Origin: an uncultured Alphaproteobacteria bacterium
GTDB lineage: Bacteria; Pseudomonadota; Alphaproteobacteria; Rhodobacterales; Rhodobacteraceae
Length of the DNA: 49,024 bases
Direction: 5' to 3'
Assembly (NCBI GenBank): GCA_913031285.1
Contig: CAJWEI010000018.1
Location: 1 to 49,024, forward strand
A model generated the notes under the pieces. It did no database searches. It was not told the DNA's origin and was given only the letters and a program-made list of their open reading frames with translations. This document shows, in pieces, positions 1 through 8,438 of this stretch; within the stretch, counting starts at the first letter, position 1; each line of letters starts with the position of its first letter. Made by a program: the position numbers and the translations under genes.

Positions 1-874
1 CCCTTGCTGGAACACCATTTGCGCACTTTTTTAGCTGGACACCACGCCAAAACAGAATTTGTGTATCACCGTTGCGGCTTTTGATATATTACAAATTGAC
101 TTTTCGTCACATTTCATGTAGTAATTGCGTGTAAAGTTTACGGAGATTTACCCTCTACTCCTTCCCTAACTCGCCAAAACTGTCACGCCCCATGCAAAAT
201 AGGCCTCCCCGTCAATACATTTGTCGATGCATTCTACAATGTTGACAGCTGTAAAACACACGTAAAAGGCTAAGGCAGTGCAAATTGCGTCTCCGAAGCC
301 AGCACCGCTCGATGATCCTGCCCTGTCAGCAAGTTCTGGATGAGTAGGCAGGAACAATTAGCATTCTATATGAAAGCCTTTATCAAAAGACTAAAAGACT
401 GATCTTGGTGCACCACGCCAAATCGAGTTGGAGCCAATCACTGTTCAATCATGAGCGAGCTTTCAACACTAGGGGTCAAAACCGGCAGTGAAGGTGATAA
501 ATAAATGGCTGCAAACGTCCGGTTATGTACGCGATAGCATCTATCACTCTTAGAACCCGTGAAACCTATGAACGATTAAGACTTGAAACTGAACGGCTAT
601 CCCGGCAGGTAGCGCGCCTGCACCTTGCCAGTGCTCAAGTATATTTGGAGTGCTTAAAAAAAGCCAAAATGCAAATAGTACTTTTTTTAAGGCACAACCC
701 AGGTATTTCTAATTTTGCAACTGCTATGACAGCACCAAGGCCATCGCATAAGCAGTTTGGCTATTTTCCAACATGCGCAACGTGGGTTGCCAACTTTGCA
801 ATCTCACAATGGAAAGATCTCAGAGCAGGAATAGGAGTCTCTATAGATTTTGCAGTCTCACGAGAGCTGATGGA
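1..874. other. Unassigned region downstream of the bzt operon
   Basis: No recognisable gene is seen in this stretch. A possible TTG-started 63-residue minus-strand frame (166-357) and a 122-codon plus-strand frame (525-893) show no family motif. A 12-bp direct repeat, CACCACGCCAAA, occurs at 40-51 and again at 411-422, each preceded by a GG. This could be the trace of an old insertion, but no transposase remnant is visible. The stretch is AT-rich and lies beyond the last gene of the amino-acid transporter operon. Confidence 0.5.
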
Positions 875-893
875 GGCCAGCGGCAACCGCTAG
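525..893 (+). CDS. Hypothetical protein, doubtful
   Basis: This is an ATG-started frame of 122 codons that I do not recognise. Residues 10-35 are rich in Arg, Glu and Leu (RETYERLRLETERLSRQVARL) and could form a short coiled coil, but the rest has no motif. There is no clear Shine-Dalgarno before the ATG. A perfect AT-rich inverted repeat (653-691) sits inside the frame, and its last codons fall in a hairpin that could belong to the 3' end of the convergent bztD transcript. It may be chance or a gene remnant. Confidence 0.15.
   Translation: MYAIASITLRTRETYERLRLETERLSRQVARLHLASAQVYLECLKKAKMQIVLFLRHNPGISNFATAMTAPRPSHKQFGYFPTCATWVANFAISQWKDLRAGIGVSIDFAVSRELMEASGNR
653..691. repeat. AT-rich inverted repeat
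   Basis: CTTAAAAAAAG at 653-663 is the exact reverse complement of CTTTTTTTAAG at 681-691, an 11-bp stem around a 17-nt loop. It has no GC-rich base and no following U-tract on either strand beyond the stem itself, so it is not a standard terminator. Its role is unknown. Confidence 0.6.
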
Positions 894-895
894 CC
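875..895 (-). terminator. Hairpin just after bztD, terminator-like without U-tract
   Basis: GGCCAGCGG (875-883) and CCGCTAGCC (887-895) form a 9-bp stem with a 3-nt loop. On the minus strand the single mismatch becomes a U-G wobble. It starts 12 bases past the bztD stop codon, a typical place for a 3' end hairpin, but no T-run follows on the minus strand. It may stabilise the mRNA end or act with Rho. Confidence 0.45.
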
Positions 896-907
896 TACTA
901 AAACATG

Positions 908-1699
908 CTAGTGACCAAGGATTTGGCTTAGGAATAATTTTGTCCGCTCCGATTGTGGATTGTTGAAGAATTCTTGCGGTTCGTTCTGCTCAACAATCTG
1001 GCCTTGATCCATGAATATAACGCGGTTTGCAACTTGACGGGCAAACCCCATTTCATGGGTCACAACAAGCATTGTCATACCCTCTTCGGCCAACTCGATC
1101 ATCGTGTCCAAAACTTCTTTGATCATTTCAGGATCAAGCGCTGAAGTTGGCTCGTCAAACAACATAATTCTTGGACGCATGCACAGAGAACGTGCAATCG
1201 CGACGCGCTGTTGTTGACCACCCGATAACTGCCCTGGAAATTTATCTGCCTGCTCTGGAATTTTAACTTTCTCCAGATAGTGCATTGCTATTTCTTCAGC
1301 TTCTTTTCGCGGTGTTTTGCGCACCCAAATCGGAGCAAGCGTACAGTTCTCAAGAATAGTCAAATGCGGAAACAAATTAAAATGTTGGAAGACCATACCA
1401 ACTTCAGATCGTATTTTATCGACGTTTTTCAAATCCGAGGATAGAACTGTCCCATCCACGATGATTTTACCACGCTGATGCTCTTCAAGTGCATTTATAC
1501 ATCGAATAAGTGTTGATTTTCCTGAACCTGACGGCCCGCACACAACAATCCGCTCGCCCTGATAGACGGTTAAATCTATGTCGCGCAGCACATGGAATGT
1601 ACCAAACCATTTGTTCATTTGCGTAATCTGCACCGCCGTTTCATCAGAAACTTGCATTTTACTACGGTCTATATTGCGTTCGATTGCTGGATTGGCCAT
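908..1699 (-). CDS. bztD: Amino-acid ABC transporter ATP-binding protein
   Basis: This is the cytoplasmic ATPase that powers the BztABCD (AapJQMP-type) importer for glutamate, glutamine, aspartate, asparagine or general L-amino acids. The 263 residues show Walker [10 protein letters not shown] (55-63), Q-loop Q105, the ABC signature LSGGQQQR (158-165), Walker B IMLFDEP (178-184) and the switch His at 215. Length and motifs match the polar amino-acid uptake ATPase family. The start is fixed by AAGGAG eight bases before the ATG. It is the last gene of the operon, 12 bp after bztC. Exact substrate range cannot be read from the sequence; aapP is an equivalent name. Confidence 0.93.
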   Translation of the reverse strand: MANPAIERNIDRSKMQVSDETAVQITQMNKWFGTFHVLRDIDLTVYQGERIVVCGPSGSGKSTLIRCINALEEHQRGKIIVDGTVLSSDLKNVDKIRSEVGMVFQHFNLFPHLTILENCTLAPIWVRKTPRKEAEEIAMHYLEKVKIPEQADKFPGQLSGGQQQRVAIARSLCMRPRIMLFDEPTSALDPEMIKEVLDTMIELAEEGMTMLVVTHEMGFARQVANRVIFMDQGQIVEQNEPQEFFNNPQSERTKLFLSQILGH

Positions 1700-1711
1700 T
1701 TTTTGATCTCC

Positions 1712-3013
1712 TTAGAGATGGTCAGTCTGGAGTTTACGCTCCAGGTACATTGAATAACGGGACATTGAGTAACACACGACAAAAAACAATAGTGCAATGA
1801 ACGCAAATAATTCCCAATAGATACCTTGCCACTCGGCATTAGCTCTTATTCCTTGCGACAGCCCAAGAGGGTCCATCAACCCAATTATAGATACGAGAGT
1901 TGTGTCTTTTAAAACACTTATGAAAGTACTAACTATTGGAGGTATAGAAACTTTGAGTGCTTGCGGCATGATTATCAGCCTCTGAGATTGCCAATAATCT
2001 AGTCCTAAGCTGTCAGCTCCCTCGTACTGCCCCCTAGGAAGCGACGCAAGACCACCTCTGATAACTTCAGCCATATAAGCCGAAGCAAATAAAGTAACCA
2101 TTATGATTACTCGGAGAATGATATCAAAATCACTCCCTGGCGGCAGGAAAATATTTAGAAGCGTTGATGCTACGAAAAGCAAAGTTATCAAGGGGACCCC
2201 TCTGATAAATTCTATAAACCCGATCGATATTGCTTTTACGATCAAAAGGTCAGATTGGCGCGCTAAAGCCAGAATAATTCCTATAGGTAATGAACAGCCA
2301 ATAGCCACAACACCGATAAGTAAGGCTAACATGAAGCCTCCAAACGAGCGGCTGGTCACAGTTTCTAAGCTTAAGGGCAATACCGAAATGGCTATTTCTG
2401 AAAAAATAGCGCCCAAAAAGGTCCACCAAAACAGTGCTGCAAATACGGCTGCAATGACCCCAAGAAGTTGGCCGAAAATTTCCACCATGTATTTTATAAC
2501 GATATATGCAACCAAAAATCCCAAAAGTACTGATACAGAAACCCATAGACTTCCTCCCCACATCAACCAGGGCAAGAGAAAAGGGTAAGCGGCGGTTACA
2601 TAAAAAAGATTTCGCGGAGCTTCTGAGAATAGGACGGGACCAAGCGCAACAATCAATAATAAAAGCGCCACTATGGGTCTCCAATAAAGATGGGATGGGT
2701 AAAAACCAAAAAGTAATTGAACCCACCTATCATTAATTACTGCCCAGCAAGCATGTCCGTGAGTTTTCCCCCAAGTGGCCATAGCGATTTCACGGCATTC
2801 AGTCAAAGAGGAAGCATGCCAAATAGACTGGAAGGTCCAGGGTAGTACGCCAGATAACACATAAAGAATAAAAGATGATGCTAATAAAGTGAGTGCCACG
2901 TTTAACCAACTAGAAAAAAGGTTCGCTTTCAGCCATCCGACTATTCCAATAGATGATAGCGGTGGTGTTTGCTCAGGTACTATCTCTTTTCGAACAAATG
3001 CATGCTCACTCAT
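1712..3013 (-). CDS. bztC: Amino-acid ABC transporter permease, BztC/AapM type
   Basis: This is one of two inner-membrane permease subunits of the amino-acid importer. The 433 residues are about twice the size of common HisM/GlnP permeases because of a long N-terminal membrane region, as is typical of BztC/AapM. Many hydrophobic segments are visible. The conserved C-terminal half carries the EAA-type cytoplasmic loop (EGADSLGLDYWQSQRLIIMPQALK) that docks on the ATPase. The ATG lies one base after the bztB stop, and its Shine-Dalgarno (GGTGGAG) is inside the end of bztB, so the two are probably translationally coupled. The gene is more AT-rich than the ribosomal cluster. Confidence 0.92.
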   Translation of the reverse strand: MSEHAFVRKEIVPEQTPPLSSIGIVGWLKANLFSSWLNVALTLLASSFILYVLSGVLPWTFQSIWHASSLTECREIAMATWGKTHGHACWAVINDRWVQLLFGFYPSHLYWRPIVALLLLIVALGPVLFSEAPRNLFYVTAAYPFLLPWLMWGGSLWVSVSVLLGFLVAYIVIKYMVEIFGQLLGVIAAVFAALFWWTFLGAIFSEIAISVLPLSLETVTSRSFGGFMLALLIGVVAIGCSLPIGIILALARQSDLLIVKAISIGFIEFIRGVPLITLLFVASTLLNIFLPPGSDFDIILRVIIMVTLFASAYMAEVIRGGLASLPRGQYEGADSLGLDYWQSQRLIIMPQALKVSIPPIVSTFISVLKDTTLVSIIGLMDPLGLSQGIRANAEWQGIYWELFAFIALLFFVVCYSMSRYSMYLERKLQTDHL

Positions 3014-3014
3014 T

Positions 3015-4283
3015 TTAACGCTCCACCAATTTTACGCTATTGTTGTACCAGTTCATTACTGCCGATATGGATAAAGAAAGAATCCAGTACACCAACATCA
3101 GCATTAGAATACATTCAAGCTCACGACCAGTCTGGTTCAAGGTGATTCCGCCAAGAGTACCCGTGACGTCCATATACCCTACGGCAATTGCCAGCGATGA
3201 ATTTTTTGTTAAATTTAGGTAATTTGAAATCAATGGCGGCACTATAACTCTTAAAGCCTGAGGTAAAATCACGAGGCTCATGATCCGTCCCGGTCGCAAA
3301 CCAAGAGATGCTGCAGCTTCGTTTTGCCCAGAAGAAACCGCAAGGATACCAGCTCTTACAATCTCCGCAATAAATGCCGCCGTATAAAGAGACAAAGCTA
3401 TCCACAGAGCAATAAGTGAATTCCTAAGATGTGTACCTCCCTTAAAATTAAAGCCCTTTAATTCTGCATACCCCAAATAGAAGCCGAGCGCCCAAAGTAG
3501 TACGAGGGTCGGGACTAAGATTACTAATGCCTTTAAATACCAAGTAGTTGGACGTACCCCGGTAATGTTTTGTGTGCGGTCAGCCCACTTTTTTATTTTG
3601 AACGATGTAAAAATCCCTCCAAAAAAAACTATCAGTATGACTAACAGATCCAGACTCACATCAAATCGCATACTAGAAGTGCCAAAGAGCGAGATATCTC
3701 CAATTGGGTTATTGAAAAGAGGCTCTGGAATATATACCCCGCGATTTGTAAACGCCACACTATCAGACAGGTACATAGATGCCGTCGCAGTGTCCCCACG
3801 AAAAGCTTTAGGAGCAGGCAGGCTTTCTATCATGATAGCCATTGCTAGTAAAATCCATAGTAGCACTGGCACGTTCCGAAAAACCTCCACGTAAACCGCC
3901 ATAATTTTGGACACAATCCAATTTTTAGACAGTCTGCCTATGCCGATAAATACCCCTAAAACTGTGGCCGTAATACAGCCTAAAGCTGCCACCACTAATG
4001 TGTTTAACAAACCAACAAAAGACGCTCTAAGATGAGTATCTCTAGAAGAGTACTCAATTAAGCGTTGGTTGATATCGTAACTCGCTGGCTCGCTTAAAAA
4101 GCGAAATTCAATGGGCTTTCCTAGCTCAAATAAATTTGTAATAGTGTTGTTAATAAGCCAAAAAACAAAAATGATGAACGCTATTAAAACAAAAATTTGT
4201 ATAGTCATCGATCGATAACGAGTATCGTAGATCAACATTGCCGGTTTAAAAGATGCCTTATCGGGATCGGCGGATACTGTCAT
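3015..4283 (-). CDS. bztB: Amino-acid ABC transporter permease, BztB/AapQ type
   Basis: This is the second permease of the importer, expected to pair with BztC in the inner membrane. It has 422 residues with an early hydrophobic segment (about 28-50) and a long inserted periplasmic part in the middle. The C-terminal permease core contains the EAA loop (NEAAASLGLRPGRIMSLVILPQAL). The size matches BztB/AapQ rather than short HisQ-type permeases. The ribosome site is weak (GGGAA, about 10 bases upstream). It is separated from bztA by 105 bp holding a strong hairpin, which probably lowers permease expression relative to the binding protein. Confidence 0.92.
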   Translation of the reverse strand: MTVSADPDKASFKPAMLIYDTRYRSMTIQIFVLIAFIIFVFWLINNTITNLFELGKPIEFRFLSEPASYDINQRLIEYSSRDTHLRASFVGLLNTLVVAALGCITATVLGVFIGIGRLSKNWIVSKIMAVYVEVFRNVPVLLWILLAMAIMIESLPAPKAFRGDTATASMYLSDSVAFTNRGVYIPEPLFNNPIGDISLFGTSSMRFDVSLDLLVILIVFFGGIFTSFKIKKWADRTQNITGVRPTTWYLKALVILVPTLVLLWALGFYLGYAELKGFNFKGGTHLRNSLIALWIALSLYTAAFIAEIVRAGILAVSSGQNEAAASLGLRPGRIMSLVILPQALRVIVPPLISNYLNLTKNSSLAIAVGYMDVTGTLGGITLNQTGRELECILMLMLVYWILSLSISAVMNWYNNSVKLVER

Positions 4284-4339
4284 TAAAATAATTCCCGTCT
4301 AATATTCTAAGATTAACACTGGTGTGTAATTTTACGAAA

Positions 4340-4371
4340 AAGCAGGGCGCGGAATTATCCACGCCCTGCTT
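4340..4371 (-). terminator. Intercistronic attenuator between bztA and bztB
   Basis: AAGCAGGGCG (4340-4349) and CGCCCTGCTT (4362-4371) form a perfect 10-bp stem with a 12-nt loop. On the minus strand the hairpin is followed by a short T-run. The position between a binding-protein gene and its permease genes is the classic site for partial termination or 3'-end protection, which makes binding protein exceed permease. Confidence 0.75.
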
Positions 4372-4388
4372 AATTAAGCTTACTTAAA

Positions 4389-5405
4389 TCAACGGAAAGG
4401 TGGAGAATAAATCAGACCGCCATCTTTCCACTGCGCATTCAGACCACGTGCCAAGCCGATTGGTGTTGCTTCGCCAATGTTGGCCTCAAATACTTCGCCG
4501 TAGTTTCCTCCTACCGAAAGTGCTTTTTGCGCCCAATCCGCTGATAGACCAAGCATTTCTCCTAAAGTTCCCTCTGTACCCATCAGACGATTGATTTCTG
4601 GATTGTTTGTTCCAGATGCCATTTCCGCCATATTTGCTGACGTTACACCGAGTTCTTCCGCTGTAATAAGGGCATTCAAAGTCCAACGAACAACGTCGCC
4701 CCATGCATTGTCACCATGACGGACCAACGGACCTAGTGGCTCTTTTGAAATAATCTCTGGGAGCACAACCCAATCACCAGGGCTTTCGAAAGTCGCACGG
4801 GTTGCGGCCAGCCCTGAAGCGTCTGTCGTAAACACATCACAAGCTCCAGCTAAAAGCTGCTGTTGTGACTCAGCGTTAGTTTCAGTTGGCACCGGCTCGT
4901 AGCTAATGTTATTCGAACGGAAGAAGTCCGCCAAATTAAGCTCTGTGGTTGTACCAGTTTGAATACATACAGTTGCGCCGTCTAGTTCCTTGGCTGAAGA
5001 TACGCCAAGGTCTGCCGGAACCATAAAGCCCTGCCCGTCGTAATAGTTTACGCCGACAAATTCGAATTTCAGATCTACATCACGACTGAACGTCCAAGTC
5101 GTGTTACGAGCTAGCATGTCAATCTCGCCAGAAGACAACGCAGTAAAACGTGTTTTACCAGTCGTTGGGACGAATTGGACGGCATTTGCGTCATCCAAAA
5201 CAGCTGCGGCAACGGCACGACACATAGTTACGTCAAACCCTTCCCATTCGCCGCTTGCATTCGGAGCAGCAAAACCTGTTAGTCCAGTGGACACGCCGCA
5301 GTTCAACGTACCACGCGCTTTGACGTCATCCAGTGTGCCAGCGACTGCTGCACCTGCGGCGAGACCAGCAATAGTCACACCGCTAAGAACAAATGAAGTT
5401 TTCAT
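4389..5405 (-). CDS. bztA: Periplasmic amino-acid-binding protein, BztA/AapJ type
   Basis: This is the periplasmic receptor that delivers amino acids to BztBC. The 338-residue protein begins with a Sec signal peptide (Lys2, hydrophobic core, likely cleavage after A-V-A at residue 22). It then shows the family-3 binding-protein fold: GTLNCGVSTGLTGFA near the new N-terminus, GEWEGFDVTMCRAVAAAV, and TGKTRFTALSSGEIDML. The length equals the usual size for BztA/AapJ. The Shine-Dalgarno AGGAAGAGG precedes the ATG. It is the first gene of the operon, with its own promoter region and a small 5' hairpin (5424-5443). Confidence 0.94.
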   Translation of the reverse strand: MKTSFVLSGVTIAGLAAGAAVAGTLDDVKARGTLNCGVSTGLTGFAAPNASGEWEGFDVTMCRAVAAAVLDDANAVQFVPTTGKTRFTALSSGEIDMLARNTTWTFSRDVDLKFEFVGVNYYDGQGFMVPADLGVSSAKELDGATVCIQTGTTTELNLADFFRSNNISYEPVPTETNAESQQQLLAGACDVFTTDASGLAATRATFESPGDWVVLPEIISKEPLGPLVRHGDNAWGDVVRWTLNALITAEELGVTSANMAEMASGTNNPEINRLMGTEGTLGEMLGLSADWAQKALSVGGNYGEVFEANIGEATPIGLARGLNAQWKDGGLIYSPPFR

Positions 5406-5468
5406 ATTTACCTCTTCCTGATTAAGCCTCGTTTAAAAGGCTTCGGTTTGAACCATACAGTTCTTTTT

Positions 5469-5498
5469 GATATAAATGTTGGATTATCATCCAAACAA
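5469..5498 (-). promoter_or_regulatory. Candidate bztA promoter with embedded dyad operator
   Basis: On the minus strand TTGTTT is followed after 18 bp by TATATC, a weak -35 with a fair -10. Inside this spacer lies the perfect dyad TTGGAT-GATA-ATCCAA (5479-5494), suitable for a dimeric regulator. Other -35/-10-like strings (a TTGACC at 5500-5505, a TATAAT around 5550) occur in the same gap, so the true start site is uncertain. Confidence 0.4.
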
Positions 5499-5641
5499 TG
5501 GTCAACTTTGGACGCATTTCATGGGTGAGGTCAAGGCGTCTAACGCATTATAAGCCGATAGATTGCACGTTAAAGCAATTTTCTAGTCAAAAACTGAGGG
5601 AGCTCAACTCTAAACTGTTAGTAAACATCAAAGGCTCCACC

Positions 5642-6355
5642 TTAAAAACTGCTCACGGTTGTGAAAAAGTCGTTTGCATGTAGGAATTCGGAGCGTTTGG
5701 ACGACTCTGCCGCCTGAGCTTCCTCATCAACACCCCACTGCTCTTGCTGCCAAAACTCATCAACTCGACAGAGATCCCAAACCTCAGATGCTGGTTTATA
5801 GTTATGAGCAACGGCCAGAGCGGCAACCAAGGAGCCGGACAAACAGACCAAATCATATATTCCCGACAGCTCGAAAGCGTTTAGATGCACCATTTGGGTC
5901 TTTAGATTTGCCAGGCTTTGAGCAGGCTGAGCAGTGTACATCACACCTTGAGCTATAATGAGGGGTGCATCAAGGGTGTTTTTGGACCAAGCAAGAAGGG
6001 GATCCCATGATGCTGCCTGCCGATCGACCAACTCTTGAGGTGAGTTGGCTCGATAGCACAAAAGATCAGTTTCCCCATATTCGGTGATGTGCTCTAAAAC
6101 TTCAGAAAACTGATGCGCCACCTTATCCAAAGCTGCATTGCTGGTTCGAGTAAATGGCATGCTCATTGGATCAATGATTTCGCCCTGTGCCCGCCATTCG
6201 GCTGCGATCGCATCAGCGAGTTTTTTTGATGGAACGACCAAAGTAGCTCTAGCTGGCGTCTTGATGCACCGCCCATCTAGTAAAATCACAAAGCCAGACC
6301 CTTGCTCTTTAACAAAGACCGTTTTCCAAAATCGTTTTTTTACCCATTCAGACAT
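5642..6355 (-). CDS. ATP12-family F1-ATPase assembly chaperone
   Basis: This 237-residue protein belongs to the ATP12 family, chaperones that bind the F1 alpha subunit during ATP synthase assembly in mitochondria and alphaproteobacteria. The N-terminal beta region (RFWKTVFVKEQGSGFVILLDGR, KTPARATLVVP) and the following AIAAEWRAQGEIIDPMSMPFTR segment are characteristic. Downstream, ETDLLCYRA and WDPLL are family hallmarks. No signal or membrane segment is seen, so it acts in the cytoplasm. It starts three bases after the broken HAD gene and closes the rarA-to-ATP12 gene run. The ribosome site is weak. Confidence 0.92.
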   Translation of the reverse strand: MSEWVKKRFWKTVFVKEQGSGFVILLDGRCIKTPARATLVVPSKKLADAIAAEWRAQGEIIDPMSMPFTRTSNAALDKVAHQFSEVLEHITEYGETDLLCYRANSPQELVDRQAASWDPLLAWSKNTLDAPLIIAQGVMYTAQPAQSLANLKTQMVHLNAFELSGIYDLVCLSGSLVAALAVAHNYKPASEVWDLCRVDEFWQQEQWGVDEEAQAAESSKRSEFLHANDFFTTVSSF

Positions 6356-6358
6356 AGC

Positions 6359-7026
6359 TTATCTCGCAAACCACTTTTCCAGTGTCGATAAAAGTTCTTT
6401 AGCGTCGCGTACCATAACGTTGGCCTGATGCAACCACGTTCGACCATGATAACCCCACTCAACATCAATAGAAAATACGCCTGCGGCGACCACCATTTCA
6501 ATGTCATTAGTAGTGTCCTCAATCATATCCGTTTGATCCGGCGACACACCTAGGTCACCCATCTCACTCTCAATCATCAAACGATGCAGCTTGGATGGAT
6601 GATCGTCGGCAACCTGCTGGGTCAAAAACCAATCCTCAATACCACACCCCTGCAAAAGAGCATCTAAACCACGGCGGGACTTCTCAGTTGCTACTCCCAA
6701 GTAAGAGTTTAGAATAGCGCGTAAACTCTCCAGCACATCCAACATACCGTTTAAAGGAGTCGGCTTTTTTGATTGACACACGCATTTGCAAAACTCATTT
6801 TTTGAATGTCACAGGCTTTTTCATTAAGAGACTGCCCCTCATTTGCGATAAAAACCTGAAAAGCTCTAGGCAGCAAAAGGCCGATAGTGGATAAAATTTT
6901 CGATCGACTTGTCAAAGGACGACCTATTTTATCAAAAGCCGAGTACATTGCCGCAATAATACTGACCTGACTGTCAACCAGTGTGCCGTCGACATCAAAT
7001 AGTATAAGCTGTGACGAATTACTCAA
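6359..7026 (-). pseudogene. HAD-family phosphatase, frameshifted
   Basis: The gene reads in two frames. The first (7026 to 6751) starts with TTG overlapping the rluC-type stop codon and carries HAD motif I, LFDVDGTLVDSQ. The second (6781 to 6359) carries the rest, including LGVATEKSRRGLD, the VADDHPSK motif III region and the motif IV-like IEDTTNDIE. The frames join if one base is re-read near the run of six A at 6766-6771. Two conserved glycines (VATGKS, GDTT) are replaced by Glu, which points to real decay rather than only a sequencing slip. The intact family are phosphoglycolate-phosphatase-like hydrolases of about 220 residues. Confidence 0.8.
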
Positions 7027-8072
7027 AAATCAGGATCCTCAAACGGATCATCGGGAACATCTTCCAGATGCCACTGGAACGTCGACCAGCTATACTCCAT
7101 ATGCTCGGGCAATTCTGCCGTAAAAGACAATTTTTCACTAGTGATTGGGTGGCGAATTTGCATATGCCGAGCATGCAAATGAAGTTTGCAGCTAATCATG
7201 CCACCCAGTTGCGCGCCCCATCCATCTCCCAGGTTTTCCTGACCCGATCCACCGTATTTTCCATCGCCAATAATCGGATGCCCAATTGCGGCCATATGTG
7301 CCCTCAACTGATGGGTGCGTCCAGTCACGGGTACCAAAGCGACCCAAGCACCTCGCTTGGCCAAAGCACTAACGACGTAATAATCGCTATGTGCGCGCTT
7401 GGCGCCTTCGGAGACTGCAATATCCCGCGGATGCACGACTTCCATTTTTTCAGCCTCGCCTTTCGCCCCATGGCCAAAGGCTTTTCGTAGTCCGTACTTT
7501 ATGCTCCCGGCTTTAGGCGCTGGCACGCCGGCAACAGCTGCCCAGTAAATTTTCCGAGTTGCGCGATGGCGCAGAGCCTCGCCCAAATCATGGGCAATTT
7601 TACGACTTCGTGCTAGCAATAAAATACCAGAGGTATCCTTGTCTAATCGATGCACCAACCTTGGCTTTTCATCATAATCAAATCGCAAAGCGTCAGCCAA
7701 GCCGTCCACATGACGGGTCTGCTTACTTCCCCCTTGCGTGGCCAGTCCTGCAGGTTTGTTTATGACAATCATATGATCATCTTTAAAAATCACAGCATCC
7801 CGGATCATACGAGAATCCGCCTCTGACATGGACTTGGGTTTTGCCGGTAATCTATAAGCACTTACAAATGGGAGTGGCGGTACGCGGACTTCTTGGCCAG
7901 TTTCTATCCGCGTCGAGGCCTTGCATCTGCCTCCGTCGATCCGCACTTCACCTTTACGGCACCACTTTTCAATTTGGCTCTGTCCAATATGCTCAAAGCG
8001 GCGCTTGAGCCAGCGGTCAAGGCGTTGATCGGACTCTTCTGAAACAATCACAACGCGTTCAACACTACTCAT
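7023..8072 (-). CDS. rluC: RluC/RluA-family 23S rRNA pseudouridine synthase
   Basis: This enzyme converts specific uridines of rRNA to pseudouridine. An S4 RNA-binding domain (about 15-66, RLDRWLKRRF...KGEVRIDG) is followed by the RluA-type catalytic domain with HRLDKDTSG at 141-149, whose Asp144 is the catalytic residue. TGRTHQLRAHMAAIGHPIIGD is the usual C-terminal motif. With 349 residues it is full length. The stop codon overlaps the TTG start of the HAD gene. The S4 domain favours RluC or RluD over RluA; which uridines it modifies cannot be told from sequence alone. Confidence 0.88.
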   Translation of the reverse strand: MSSVERVVIVSEESDQRLDRWLKRRFEHIGQSQIEKWCRKGEVRIDGGRCKASTRIETGQEVRVPPLPFVSAYRLPAKPKSMSEADSRMIRDAVIFKDDHMIVINKPAGLATQGGSKQTRHVDGLADALRFDYDEKPRLVHRLDKDTSGILLLARSRKIAHDLGEALRHRATRKIYWAAVAGVPAPKAGSIKYGLRKAFGHGAKGEAEKMEVVHPRDIAVSEGAKRAHSDYYVVSALAKRGAWVALVPVTGRTHQLRAHMAAIGHPIIGDGKYGGSGQENLGDGWGAQLGGMISCKLHLHARHMQIRHPITSEKLSFTAELPEHMEYSWSTFQWHLEDVPDDPFEDPDF

Positions 8073-8115
8073 GTTAAAGCCACTCGCATAGTTTTTACGC
8101 TAGGCACGGTGGTCA

Positions 8116-8395
8116 TCAATGAAGCCAAAGCACTGGTCGGGACATGCCCAAAGCAAATAAGGACTTTAGATCCTCCCAAAACTTGAAACCAGCAACCGAA
8201 AAAGCACAAAATGTCATGCAGCCGCCCAAGACCTCTACCATCACAAATAACATCTCACCTCTCTCCTGTCCGCCTGCCGCGTAAACAAAGCCAAAGCCAT
8301 TATGAAAGCGCAAAAGGCAGAGGGAACCTGCTGACCCACAAGTCAAGAAAGGCAACGCCAAAACAGCCACCAATGGCAATGAGAAGATAAATCAT
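8116..8395 (-). pseudogene. crcB: crcB (fluoride exporter), degraded
   Basis: The remnant begins with ATG at 8395 after a GAAGGAC ribosome site and reads MIYLLIAIGGCFGVAFL, a typical CrcB start. It then loses frame. In another frame the conserved second half is still legible as VEVLGGCMTFCAFSVAGFKFWED, matching the CrcB GGFTTFSSFS motif with substitutions. The piece is shorter than a normal gene (about 125 codons), so internal sequence has been lost too. CrcB normally exports fluoride across the inner membrane. It sits between rarA and rluC, where I would expect crcB in roseobacters. Confidence 0.8.
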
Positions 8396-8438
8396 TCGCA
8401 GTCCTTCGATGCTTGCGCCAATATTGTCAAGCCGCAAC

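Noticed and set aside
2103-2588. Plus-strand and other-frame open stretches inside bztC
   Set aside because: They overlap a clear permease gene and encode low-complexity basic sequence typical of antisense frames.
6751-6781. Programmed -1 frameshift in the HAD gene at the A-run
   Set aside because: The run of six A followed by G contains the dnaX-like heptamer letters, but the zero frame splits them as CAA AAA AGC, the wrong phase for the A AAA AAG slip. Altered conserved residues also point to decay.
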